NCBI GenBank assembly: GCA_963737145.1
Contig: CAVTRO010000002.1
Span: 1-64,000 of the forward strand
From: AP-15 sp963737145
GTDB taxonomy: Bacteria > Pseudomonadota > Alphaproteobacteria > ATCC43930 > CGMCC-115725
Direction: 5' to 3'
Length of the DNA: 64,000 bases
The notes under the pieces: generated by a model
What the model saw: the letters and a program-made list of their open reading frames with translations, nothing else
Databases searched by the model: none
Told to the model about the DNA's origin: nothing
Shown: in pieces, positions 34,175-42,774 of the stretch
Position numbering within the stretch: the stretch's first letter is position 1
Layout: each line of letters begins with the position of its first letter
Position numbers and translations under genes: made by a program

Positions 34175-35173
34175 ATGGCAACGATGGGCAGTAATTGGCA
34201 ACGCCTTCGCGCAGCTTTAAAATGGGCAGGGTCCATATTTCAGCATATTTCGGCAATGCTTACTGCACTAGCCGTGTTAGCGCTCATCGCCCATTTCATC
34301 GTGTTAGACTGGAGAGGCGCAATGGCGCAGCTTTTTAATGTTTGGAACTCAACCGTACGGCCGCAACTCCATTACATATTGCACGTGGTAGTAGAAACGC
34401 CGCTTCAGTGGCTCGGGATAAGCATTGTCATTCCTAACATTGTTCGAGATTACGTTGCCGTTGGTATAGCAATCAACTTAACTTTTATACGCGCCGAGGG
34501 TGGACAATTTTGGGCCCCCTTTGCCTTCCTTGCGAAGCCGGATTCGATAAGAGATTCCATAAGAGCACTTAAATACCCAGCGTTGTTTGCAGGAATTTGT
34601 ATCTATCAGCTATTGGTAAGACTTACCGCCTTTCTTACTCTGGTCATTGCACTGCCTTTGCAGATGCTTTCAACTTATGCTTCAAAAGCAATTTTCCCCT
34701 TTCCTCCGGGAGAAATCGATGAGTCCCATAGTGGGCAGCCGACAGCGACATTAAAGGAAAATTGCCGTTTGAATGTTCTTGTTTCCCGATTTCTCACTCG
34801 TCTCATCCTTTCGGCTACGCTTCAACTTGGTCGATGGTTGCTAGCTTTGCTCCTCGGAGTCCTCTGTACTATCCTAGCGTGGCCGATTGCACTGATGTTG
34901 CTTGCGATTCTGATCGCTATGTCAATCTCATTGTGGCCCATAATGTTTATAGTGTACGCCTTTTCGGCTGGTCACATTGGTGATCGGCTCATACTCTTGC
35001 TAGGTAGTATGGCTATGCGAAGTTCAGACCAGAGCACTCTGCGCGAGAACCTATCAAAAAACCGCCATCAAAGATGGCGTACCGCGGAGGCGGTACTACT
35101 GCCGGTGGCTTACCTACTCATCGCATTAATAGTTAATTACCTCATACCGCTACCGCCACCGGCGGCCCCTTAA
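34175..35173 (+). CDS. Unknown polytopic membrane protein, A+T-rich
   Basis: A 332-residue protein of unknown function. Predicted membrane segments lie at about 22-45, 70-100, 140-170, 215-245 and 250-280, with another near the C-terminus (about 305-325). An amphipathic or charged loop (KPDSIRDSIRALKYPALF) follows the second segment. The codon use is clearly unlike the neighbours: many TTA, ATA, CTT and AGA-type codons where the rest of the window uses G/C-ending ones. That points to horizontal transfer. GGGAGGG precedes the ATG. No family was recognised. Confidence 0.65.
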   Translation: MATMGSNWQRLRAALKWAGSIFQHISAMLTALAVLALIAHFIVLDWRGAMAQLFNVWNSTVRPQLHYILHVVVETPLQWLGISIVIPNIVRDYVAVGIAINLTFIRAEGGQFWAPFAFLAKPDSIRDSIRALKYPALFAGICIYQLLVRLTAFLTLVIALPLQMLSTYASKAIFPFPPGEIDESHSGQPTATLKENCRLNVLVSRFLTRLILSATLQLGRWLLALLLGVLCTILAWPIALMLLAILIAMSISLWPIMFIVYAFSAGHIGDRLILLLGSMAMRSSDQSTLRENLSKNRHQRWRTAEAVLLPVAYLLIALIVNYLIPLPPPAAP

Positions 35174-35507
35174 ACTGGCCCCGGTAGAGGCTCATGATTG
35201 CGTGAGGGAGCGTTACCCGAGTGGGGCGAGACGCAAAGCGGCTCGGTGCGCTTTGCGCCCGGCCCGCAGGGACACGCCATAATTCTTGATTTCCGGACGT
35301 TCACTGATGGGTCGCGCCAGCGCTGCGCAGCTTGCATTCCATTCAGCTGTCGAATTAAAAGATCACTTCGACCGGAGAGGGAAGTCGATAAGGCAAACGG
35401 CCAAATTGTTCGCGCCTGATGCTTTTGTCCCAAGCACGGCTCCGGATTCGGACTGCGAGGGCAGAGGCGACCATAGCCAGATGAATGCCGTCATAGGGAG
35501 CCTTCTC
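35174..35507. other. Intergenic region with a strong hairpin
   Basis: CGCAAAGCG (35232-35240) pairs with CGCTTTGCG (35249-35257) around eight bases; no T-run follows, so it is not a classical terminator. The lipoprotein frame is open from 35286 but the stretch before 35508 has no protein-like character. Confidence 0.5.
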
Positions 35508-35984
35508 ATGAGATTGAGCCGACTCGCGATTATACTAAGTGTCGCCGGATGCGCCACGCAAGGGTCCGGCGTGGCTCCGCCACCCACGGGCTCTCTTACT
35601 CCCTATGAGGAGTACTGCCGTAAGGCTCTCGCTCAAAATGTCGGCGAATCGCAGAGGCTGGGGGCACTGAACAACATGCTGACCTGGTCCTCGCCCGCGA
35701 TGGCCCTCGGCGGAGCCAGTGCGACTTATGAAACGCGCATGAGGAGCACCTACGACATTGCTTATATAAATCAGATATGCTCGCCTCAGGCACTGGCCAA
35801 CAAACGCGCGCAAGAAGAGCAGGCGCTTGCGAGCCTACCGCCGGGAACACTGGAAAGCGTTAAACAACAACTCCGGCAGGCATATGAGGCAGCGCCACCA
35901 GATTTGAGGATGAATCCGACACCGCAAGCGCCGCTGTTTGGTCAGGGGTTGCTCTCTGGGCAAACGAACCCGTTTACGCGTTAA
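35508..35984 (+). CDS. Small predicted lipoprotein
   Basis: A 158-residue protein of unknown function. MRLSRLAIILSVAGC is a short signal with lipobox VAGC, so Cys15 should be lipidated. The mature part is rich in Ala, Gln and Pro, includes a YEEYCRKALAQNVGESQRLGAL helix, two further cysteines (YCRK, INQICS) and a C-terminal proline-rich tail. The ATG at 35508 has GGGAG seven bases before it; an ATG at 35481 would bury the lipobox. It follows the A+T-rich membrane protein on the same strand and may have arrived with it. Confidence 0.65.
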   Translation: MRLSRLAIILSVAGCATQGSGVAPPPTGSLTPYEEYCRKALAQNVGESQRLGALNNMLTWSSPAMALGGASATYETRMRSTYDIAYINQICSPQALANKRAQEEQALASLPPGTLESVKQQLRQAYEAAPPDLRMNPTPQAPLFGQGLLSGQTNPFTR

Positions 35985-36105
35985 CCAAGCCTGCCAATTC
36001 CGACTTTTCGAAGCTATCTCCGCCGTGCTACCTCAGTGATCGTATAGCGCGTAAGGTCAAGAAAAATCCGCGGCTATTTGCCTGACACCAATAGCTGAAT
36101 ATTCC

Positions 36106-36872
36106 TCACAGCGCAGTCATACCGCCGTCTACGAACAGCAGGGCGCCGGTGACGTAGGAGGCATCGTCGGAGGCCAAAAACAGGATCGCGGCGGCGACTT
36201 CCTCGGCCCTGCCCGGGCGCTTCAGCATGGTGCCTTGTGCGGCCTTGGCGTTATACTGCTCGACGGTCTCGCCGGCCGCTGCGATGCGGCGCTGATGGAA
36301 CGGCGTGAAGATCGGGCCAGGGCCGACGGCGTTCACACGAATGCCATCCGGCGAGTGGTCGGCGGCGAGCGCCCGCGTCAAGCCGCTACCGCGGCCTTGG
36401 TGGTGTCGTATTGCAAGTTGCCGCCGCCTGCGACGACGGAACGTACGGAGGCGACGTTAACGATGGCGCCGCCCTTGTTGCGGCGCATCAGCGGAACCGC
36501 CGCCTTGGCACAGAAGACGTAGCTCATCAGGTTGACGGCGAGGATCTCTTTCCAGCTCGCCGCGCTCGCCTCGTCGACCTTCTCGTATTTGCGGATGCCG
36601 GCATTGTTGATGAGGATGTCGAGCCGCCCGAACTTTTGCGCGGCACCGTTGACGAAGTTGAGGCATGCGGCCTCGGTACCAACGTCAGCGTGCGTGAAGG
36701 CGGCCTTGGCGCCGGCGGTCTCGAGCTCGGCCGCCACGCGCTGGCCGCGCTCGCCGTCCCGATCGCAGAATGCCACGCTCGCGCCCTCGGCGAGAAAACG
36801 CCTGACCGTCGCCTCGCCGATCCCCGATGCCCCGCCCGTCACCGCTGCGACCTTGCCGTCGAGCCTTCCCAT
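36106..36872 (-). pseudogene. SDR family oxidoreductase, frameshifted
   Basis: A short-chain dehydrogenase of about 255 residues if one missing base is restored. The first part has TGGASGIG, the INNAG motif and VASVRSVV, then YDTTKAAVAA (Tyr and Lys of the active site) and stops at a TGA (36378-36380). The rest, LTRALAADHSPDGIRVNAVGPG to the LFVDGG end, continues in the next frame from 36381. One base is missing within about 36380-36383. The ATG at 36872 has AGGTGG upstream. With correction it would be a normal FabG-like enzyme of unknown substrate. Confidence 0.85.
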
Positions 36873-37032
36873 GTTCGCCACCTTTCACTGCATTGCGAAA
36901 CGCGCATCCAAGATACGCCGTATCCACCCGGCGGGCACCGCCTTCCGGGTGGGGGGTGCCCGATCCACGGTTCTCTTGATAAGAACATATCGTGAATACA
37001 TATACCGGTCTCGTCTGCCCGGAGCCCCGTCG

Positions 37033-37551
37033 ATGCCGGAAATCGTTGCCGACTCGCCTGCGCCGTCCTGCTACCGCCTGCTTCCTGAAACTGGAATCGA
37101 ACAATCTCAACGAGTTGATCCTGATCCCTTTTTGGCTCGCGCGCGCGACGGGCGCGGGCGGTTTGCGAAGGGGAGCTCCGGTAATCCGCGCGGCCGGCCG
37201 CCCGGCATTCCCAACCCCAGGCGGCGCGTGCCGGATCTTGTCGCCCGGCCGCTGAGCGCGCGGGCGCTGTCTGATCTGCTCGACCGCAAGCCTCATCTGT
37301 TGCGGCCGCTCGCCGAGCAACTCTTGCCGCCGCCTCTCTCCTTCGACCCCGCGGAGCGTCTTGGGATCGATCTCAACTCGCTGCGCACGGCCGAGGATTG
37401 CCGGCGGGTGCTGAGCACCGTTCTGGCGGCGATTGGGCGCGGTGAGGTTTCGGCTGCCGAGGGCGCGCGCGTCGCAAAGCGGGTGCGGGGCCGATTGCGC
37501 GCCGCCCGGCGCCTCGCACGAGTGGCGCTGCTGACCAGGGAAACTACCTAA
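37033..37551 (+). CDS. DUF5681 domain protein
   Basis: A 172-residue protein with the DUF5681 signature GRFAKGSSGNPRGRPPGIPN at about residues 42-61, a basic, Gly-Asn-Pro motif often seen in phage- and transposon-linked proteins of alphaproteobacteria. The rest is helical and arginine-rich (LLRPLAEQLLPPPL, then AEDCRRVLSTVLAAIGRGEVSAAEGARVAKRVRGRLRAARR). GGAG lies eight bases before the ATG. No terminase or integrase is nearby, so it is an isolated copy. The function of the domain is not established. Confidence 0.75.
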   Translation: MPEIVADSPAPSCYRLLPETGIEQSQRVDPDPFLARARDGRGRFAKGSSGNPRGRPPGIPNPRRRVPDLVARPLSARALSDLLDRKPHLLRPLAEQLLPPPLSFDPAERLGIDLNSLRTAEDCRRVLSTVLAAIGRGEVSAAEGARVAKRVRGRLRAARRLARVALLTRETT

Positions 37552-37930
37552 AGAGCCCGAGCAACAACCCCATGGCCGGGCGTGGCCAGACTTGATCCAC
37601 GGCCGTCCGGTTTGAGGAAAATCGGTTGTCTGCAACGATCCACACGCAACCAAAGATCCCCTTGGCCGGGCTTGACCCGGCCATCTACGTCTTCCGGGGC
37701 TTTGGTGATCTCGCGAGCCAAGGCGTGGATGCCCGGAACAAGTCCGGGCAAGGGGTACTTACAGCTGCATCGTGGCTCGCACCACTCGATCCTACCTTGT
37801 CCCGATTGCCGAACCGGACTGCCGTGGACTTGATCCGGCCACGCGCGTGCCCGACACTGGTCCTTCACGCGCCGGAGGAGGCGTAGATCACCGGGTGAAG
37901 CCCGGTGATGACGATGGGGAGGCCGAGGCG
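37552..37930. repeat. Cluster of dispersed GC-rich hairpin repeats
   Basis: A 379-bp gene-free stretch with at least three perfect hairpins: TGGCCGGG (37663-37670) with CCCGGCCA (37676-37683), loop CTTGA; GCCCGGA (37731-37737) with TCCGGGC (37743-37749); ATCACCGGG (37887-37895) with CCCGGTGAT (37901-37909), loop TGAAG, followed by GACG. They belong to the same family as the elements at 22.9, 23.2 and 31.6 kb. Confidence 0.65.
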
Positions 37931-39067
37931 ATGGATTTCGATTTGAGCGAAGAGCAGCGGCTGTTGCGCGACTCGGTCGACCGGCTGCTCGCCGACCATT
38001 ACGGGTTCGATAAGCGGCGCTCCTACCTCGCCGAGCCCGAGGGTTGGAGCCGCGGGGTTTGGGCACAATATGCCGAGCTCGGCCTGTTGGGCCTGCCGTT
38101 TCCCGAGGGTTATGGCGGGTTCGGCGGGGGCCCGATCGAGGTGATGCTGGTTTTGGAGGCGTTCGGGCGCGTCCTCGCGTTGGAACCGTATTTGGCGACC
38201 GTTGTGCTCGGGGGTACTGCGCTGCGGCTCGCCGGCAACGAGGAACAAAAATCGGCGATCCTGCCGCAAATTGTTGAAGGCGGGCTGATCCTCGCCTTTG
38301 CCCATGGCGAGCGGCAGGCGCGCTACGATCTGAGCGATGTGCTGACGACGGCCAAGCCCAAAGGCGGAGGCTGGGTGCTCGACGGCGCCAAGAGCGTGGT
38401 ACTGCACGGCGACAGCGCGCAGCGCCTAGTGGTCAGCGCGCGCACCGCCGGCGAGCGGGACGATCGCAACGGCATCACGTTGTTTATCGTAGATGCGGCG
38501 GACAACGGGGTAGCGCGGCGCGGCTACCCGATGCGCGACGGTACCAGGGCGGCAGAGATTTCACTGAGCGGTGTCGAGGTGAGCGGGGAGGGCGTATTGG
38601 GCGAGGTCGGCGCCGGGTTCCCGGTCATCGAGCGGGTCGTCGAGGCGGGGATTGCCGCCACCGCAGCCGAAGCGGTCGGCGCGATGGAAGCGATGCAGGC
38701 AATGACCTTGGAATACCTGAAGACCCGCACGCAATTCGGCCGGCCGATCGGCCAGAACCAGGCCCTGCAGCACCGCGCGACCGAGATGCTGATGGAGCTC
38801 GAGCGCGGGCGCAGCATGGCGATGCTGGCGGCGATGATGGTCGAGGAGCCCGACGCCGCCGAGCGCGCCCACAATATCGCGATGGCAAAGGTCGGCGTCG
38901 GCCAGGCGAGCAAATTCGTGTCGCAGAGCGCGATTCAATTGCATGGCGGGATCGGCATGACCGAGGAATACGCGGTCGGGCATTATTTCCGCCGTTGCAT
39001 GGTCATCGAGCACACCTTCGGCGATACCGCCCACCACCTGTCGCGGCTGGCCGATCAGGTGCGATAG
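37931..39067 (+). CDS. Acyl-CoA dehydrogenase family protein
   Basis: A FAD-dependent acyl-CoA dehydrogenase of 378 residues. MDFDLSEEQRLLRDSVDRLL is a typical start and the ATG at 37931 has GAGG upstream. The middle domain is shorter than in classical members (LILAFAHGERQARYDL in place of the TEP.AGSD signature). The C-terminus has TRTQFGRPIGQNQALQHRATEM and the IQLHGGIGMTEEYAVGHYF motif. This type often pairs with a second, larger dehydrogenase chain, which is absent here. rarA starts 7 bp after its stop, but the two are functionally unrelated. Confidence 0.9.
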   Translation: MDFDLSEEQRLLRDSVDRLLADHYGFDKRRSYLAEPEGWSRGVWAQYAELGLLGLPFPEGYGGFGGGPIEVMLVLEAFGRVLALEPYLATVVLGGTALRLAGNEEQKSAILPQIVEGGLILAFAHGERQARYDLSDVLTTAKPKGGGWVLDGAKSVVLHGDSAQRLVVSARTAGERDDRNGITLFIVDAADNGVARRGYPMRDGTRAAEISLSGVEVSGEGVLGEVGAGFPVIERVVEAGIAATAAEAVGAMEAMQAMTLEYLKTRTQFGRPIGQNQALQHRATEMLMELERGRSMAMLAAMMVEEPDAAERAHNIAMAKVGVGQASKFVSQSAIQLHGGIGMTEEYAVGHYFRRCMVIEHTFGDTAHHLSRLADQVR

Positions 39068-39074
39068 AGGCTCG

Positions 39075-40373
39075 GTGAACACGTTATTCGAGCAGCAGGT
39101 GCCGCATCCTCTGGCCGACCTGCTGCGCCCGCGCAGCCTGGCGGAGGTCGTCGGGCAAGATCATCTGCTCGGCCCCGATGCTCCGATCGGCCGAATGGTC
39201 GCGAACCGCAAATTATCGTCGATGATCCTGTGGGGCCCGCCGGGCTGCGGCAAGACGACGATCGCCCGACTGTTGGCGCAAGGCACCGATCTGAACTTCG
39301 AGCCGCTGTCGGCGGTATTTTCCGGAGTGGCGGATCTGCGCAAGGTATTCGAGGCGGCGAGGAAGCGCCGCGAGATGGGGCAGGGCACGCTTCTTTTCGT
39401 CGACGAGATCCACCGCTTCAACCGCGCCCAGCAGGATGCTTTTTTGCCGGTCGTCGAGGACGGCACGGTGATCCTTGTCGGCGCTACGACCGAAAACCCG
39501 TCATTCGAGCTGATCGGCGCATTGCTTTCGCGTGCCCAGGTCTTCGTATTGCGCCGGCTCGACGATAACGACCTGGAAACACTGTTAAAGCGCGCCGAAG
39601 CCCATCTGGGCCATCCGCTGGCGCTGACCGACGAAGCGCGTACGGCACTGCGTGCGATGGCCGACGGTGACGGCCGGTTCTTGCTCAACCTGACTGAGGA
39701 GGTTTCACAGCTGCGGACAGAGGAGCCGCTCGGACCCGACGCGCTCGCCCGCCTCGTGCAGCGCCGGGCGCCGCTCTACGACAAGGCGCAGGAGGGTCAT
39801 TACAACCTGATCAGCGCATTGCACAAATCATTGCGCGGCTCCGATGCCGATGCGGCGCTCTACTGGCTCGCGCGGATGCTGGCCGGCGGCGAGGACCCGA
39901 TCTATATCCTGCGGCGGCTCACGCGGGCGGCTGTCGAGGATTTCGGTCTCGCCGACCCCCAAGCGGTCGTGCAAGCGCTTGCGGCCTGGGACACCTACGA
40001 CCGCCTCGGCTCACCCGAAGGCGAGCTCGCGATCGCCCAGTGCGTGATCTATCTCGCCGCGGCGCCGAAATCGAACACCGGTTACCAGGCGTACGGAGAA
40101 GCCCGCTCGATGGCGCGCGAGACCGGTTCTCTGATGCCGCCGATGCATATCCTCAACGCGCCGACCCGGCTGATGCGTAACCTCGGCTACGGCAAGGGCT
40201 ATGTTTACGACCACGCCACCGAGGAAGGCTTCTCGGGTCAGAATTACTTTCCGGAAGGGGTGGTGCGGCGAAATTTCTATCGGCCGGGCGAGCGCGGCTT
40301 CGAGCGGGAGATCAAGAAACGGCTCGAATACTGGGATAAGCTGCGCCAGCGCACAGCAGCGACAGCGCAATGA
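39075..40373 (+). CDS. rarA: Replication-associated recombination protein A (AAA+ ATPase)
   Basis: RarA/MgsA, a clamp-loader-like ATPase acting at stalled replication forks; 432 residues. Walker A GPPGCGKTT is at 54-62, Walker B with VDEIH at 109-113, and the sensor region ATTENPSFE follows. The C-terminal tetramerisation domain has SALHKSLRGSDADAALYWLARM and GGEDPIYILRR. The start is the GTG at 39075. Its stop overlaps the start of the pseudouridine synthase gene (ATGA), so the two are translationally coupled. Confidence 0.95.
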   Translation: MNTLFEQQVPHPLADLLRPRSLAEVVGQDHLLGPDAPIGRMVANRKLSSMILWGPPGCGKTTIARLLAQGTDLNFEPLSAVFSGVADLRKVFEAARKRREMGQGTLLFVDEIHRFNRAQQDAFLPVVEDGTVILVGATTENPSFELIGALLSRAQVFVLRRLDDNDLETLLKRAEAHLGHPLALTDEARTALRAMADGDGRFLLNLTEEVSQLRTEEPLGPDALARLVQRRAPLYDKAQEGHYNLISALHKSLRGSDADAALYWLARMLAGGEDPIYILRRLTRAAVEDFGLADPQAVVQALAAWDTYDRLGSPEGELAIAQCVIYLAAAPKSNTGYQAYGEARSMARETGSLMPPMHILNAPTRLMRNLGYGKGYVYDHATEEGFSGQNYFPEGVVRRNFYRPGERGFEREIKKRLEYWDKLRQRTAATAQ

Positions 40374-41356
40374 CCGATGCCGGTGAAACCATAACCGTCG
40401 ACAGCACCGACGGCTCGCTTCGCCTCGACCGCTGGTTCAAACGGCATTATCCCGGTCTCGGTCACGGTCAGCTCGAGAAGCTGTTGCGCACCGGGCGGAT
40501 CCGCGTCGACGGCAAGCGGGCGCGGTCGAGTGACCGGGTCGGTCCGGGCCAGGCGATCCGCCTTCCGCCGCACGAGTTGGTGTTGCCGCCCCGGCCCGTG
40601 CGACCGCAGCCTCGGCCGGCCGACGAGGCCATGCTGCAATCAGCAATATTGCACCGCGACGAGGCGGTCATCGTCCTCGATAAGCCGCCGGGGCTGGCGG
40701 TCCAGGGCGGCACCGCGACCGAGCGGCACGTCGACGGGCTCCTCGACGGCTTGTGTTTCGGCAACCCCGAGCGCCCGCGGCTCGTGCACCGGCTCGACAA
40801 GGAGACGAGCGGCATTCTCGTCATCGCGCGCACCGCCGTGGCGGCCGCGTTCCTGACCCGGGCGTTTCGCGAGAAGACGACCCGCAAGACCTATTGGGCC
40901 GTCACCGTCGGGCGGCCGAAATTGGCTCAGGGCCGCATCGACCTGCCGATCGCGAAACTGCCCGGGCATAGCGGCGAACGCGTCCGGCCCGACGCCGAGG
41001 AGGGCCGCCGGGCTGTTACCTATTACCGGGTGATCGACAGCGCGGGGACTGAGGCGAGCTGGCTCGCCTTGATGCCGGTTACCGGACGCACGCACCAGCT
41101 GCGCGTTCATTGCGCCGCGATCGGCACACCGATCCTCGGCGACTTCAAATATGGCGAGGCGGCGGCCCCTCTCGCGGGCGTTCCCGGATCGCGGATGCTT
41201 CACCTGCATTCACGCAGCCTGTCACTTCCCCATCCACTCGGGGGAACATTGGAGGTGACTGCACCGCTTCCGCCGCACATGCGTCGAACGTGGGACTTCT
41301 TCGGTTTTCCGGGTGAGGTCGAAGACCCTTTCGCCGAATTGGACTTGGCGACATGA
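40370..41356 (+). CDS. rluC: RluA/RluC family 23S rRNA pseudouridine synthase
   Basis: Converts specific uridines in rRNA to pseudouridine; 328 residues. An N-terminal S4 RNA-binding domain (about 17-65) precedes the catalytic domain with HRLDKETSG at 140-148, whose Asp143 is the nucleophile, and the later GRTHQLRVHCAAIGTPILGD. The site specificity (RluC, RluD or other) is not certain from sequence alone; the family name is used on motif and on conserved linkage with rarA and atp12 in alphaproteobacteria. Overlaps both neighbours by ATGA. Confidence 0.88.
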   Translation: MTDAGETITVDSTDGSLRLDRWFKRHYPGLGHGQLEKLLRTGRIRVDGKRARSSDRVGPGQAIRLPPHELVLPPRPVRPQPRPADEAMLQSAILHRDEAVIVLDKPPGLAVQGGTATERHVDGLLDGLCFGNPERPRLVHRLDKETSGILVIARTAVAAAFLTRAFREKTTRKTYWAVTVGRPKLAQGRIDLPIAKLPGHSGERVRPDAEEGRRAVTYYRVIDSAGTEASWLALMPVTGRTHQLRVHCAAIGTPILGDFKYGEAAAPLAGVPGSRMLHLHSRSLSLPHPLGGTLEVTAPLPPHMRRTWDFFGFPGEVEDPFAELDLAT

Positions 41357-42048
41357 AACGGTTCTATCGAAAGGCAGAGCCCGAGCAGCGGGCCAGCGGC
41401 CACGGCATCACCCTCGACGGCAAGCCGATTAAGACACCGGGCAAACGGGACCTTGTCGTGCCCAACGAGGCGCTGGCGGCGGCGATCGCCGAAGAATGGA
41501 ACACCCAGGAAGAAGAGGTGCGGACGGCAACGATGCCGCTGACGCGGCTGGCCGCGACAACCGTCGATCGGGTCGCGACGCAGCGCGATATGATTATTCG
41601 GCAGACAGCCAATTATGCCGCGACCGACCTCGTCTGTTATCGGGCGGCTCACCCGCCGACGCTCGCCGCCCGCCAGCAGGCGGTCTGGCAACCGTTGATC
41701 GACTGGGCAGTATTGCGCTACGACGCACCACTCTCGGTTACTACCGGGGTCATTCCGACCATTCAGTCCGCGACGAGCATTCGCGCTTTTGCCGCAGCCG
41801 TTGCCGAGCAGGACGATTTTGCTCTGACCGCATTGCACGTGGCGACTGCCGCCTGCGGCTCGCTGGTGATCGGCTTGGCGCTGATCGAGGGGCTTCTCAA
41901 TGCAGAAGTGGCTTTCGCCGCCTCGCAGCTCGACGAGAGCTTTCAGATCGAGGCGTTCGGCGAAGACGCCGAACAGGCCAGACGCCGCCGCGCACTCGCC
42001 GCCGATATCCAAGCAGCGGCGCGATTCGTATCGCTACTGCGCGCCTGA
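41353..42048 (+). CDS. ATP12 family F1-ATPase assembly chaperone
   Basis: A 231-residue ATP12-domain protein, which in mitochondria chaperones the F1 alpha subunit and in alphaproteobacteria probably has the same role. MKRFYRKAE at the start, DGKPIKTPGK, the AAIAEEWNTQEE stretch and the TDLVCYRAAHPPTLAARQQAVWQPLIDWA segment are characteristic. Third gene of the rarA-rluC-atp12 run, starting inside the previous stop (ATGA). Its last 106 bp overlap the convergent methyltransferase frame. Confidence 0.92.
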   Translation: MKRFYRKAEPEQRASGHGITLDGKPIKTPGKRDLVVPNEALAAAIAEEWNTQEEEVRTATMPLTRLAATTVDRVATQRDMIIRQTANYAATDLVCYRAAHPPTLAARQQAVWQPLIDWAVLRYDAPLSVTTGVIPTIQSATSIRAFAAAVAEQDDFALTALHVATAACGSLVIGLALIEGLLNAEVAFAASQLDESFQIEAFGEDAEQARRRRALAADIQAAARFVSLLRA

Positions 42049-42686
42049 GCCCAGTCCGCTTTCAGCAGGTGGAACACGGAGCGGCAATGTTCGGTGAAGT
42101 CCCGTTTCACGATAGACCACCCGCTGTCGTTGAGCCGCTTCTCCCAGAGGTCCAGAGGGTACCCTTTGTATCCCACTTCCCACTGATGTCCTCCAGCCGG
42201 TTCCGGCTGGAAACGTTTTCTCCACAGCAGTTTCTTCATTGAAAAATATTGCCTGAACGTGCGGGTGTTTGCGTAGAGCTCGACAAAGACCTGGAATCCC
42301 ATGTAGGGCACGGAAACGATCAGGTATTTCGCTCCACTCTCGCGGAATGTGGCGAGGACGGAGCCAACTCGTTCCCATTCGATATGTTCGAGCGTCTCGC
42401 AGCAGAGGATCGCGTCATATCCGCCAATCTCGTCGGATCGCAGTTCGCAAATGTCCTTTTCGAGGTGAGGAACATTGGGGTGGAGGAATGATCGCGGTCC
42501 TCTGTCGAGTGTCGTTACGTCATAGCCGATGTTGACGAGCAGGCTGGTGACCAGCCCGAGAGCCGGCCCGATCTCGAGGACGGTGGAGCAATCGGTAGTC
42601 CCGAGCAAATGGAGCTGGGTCCACTGATGGATGATCCGCTTCCGCGAGTAATAGGCCAACCACTCGGCTGGTCCCGGCTCTCGCAC
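41943..42686 (-). CDS. Class I SAM-dependent methyltransferase
   Basis: A 247-residue methyltransferase. Motif I is VLEIGPALGLVTSLL at about 36-50, the acidic strand end is TLDRG, and CCETLEHIEWERV carries the post-II motif of type-11 enzymes. The C-terminal domain has HQWEVGYKGYPLDLWE. The start is a GTG at 42686 without a strong ribosome site. The final ~35 codons run antisense through the end of atp12, which is unusual; a frameshift near 42045 would end the protein at about 42030 instead. Base composition is less GC-rich than the neighbours. Confidence 0.78.
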   Translation of the reverse strand: MREPGPAEWLAYYSRKRIIHQWTQLHLLGTTDCSTVLEIGPALGLVTSLLVNIGYDVTTLDRGPRSFLHPNVPHLEKDICELRSDEIGGYDAILCCETLEHIEWERVGSVLATFRESGAKYLIVSVPYMGFQVFVELYANTRTFRQYFSMKKLLWRKRFQPEPAGGHQWEVGYKGYPLDLWEKRLNDSGWSIVKRDFTEHCRSVFHLLKADWAQARSSDTNRAAAWISAASARRRLACSASSPNASI

Positions 42687-42774
42687 TGGGCGTCGATCCC
42701 TCTCAAGCAGTTAAGGGCCTCTCCGCGGCCTTTTCGGCTCGGAATTCGGCGAAGGCCTTGCTCGCCACCATCAT

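Noticed and set aside
37552..37930. CRISPR array, suggested by repeated short palindromes
   Set aside because: The copies are not identical, are unevenly spaced and lack unique spacers of constant length; they are hairpin repeats, and no cas gene is in the window.
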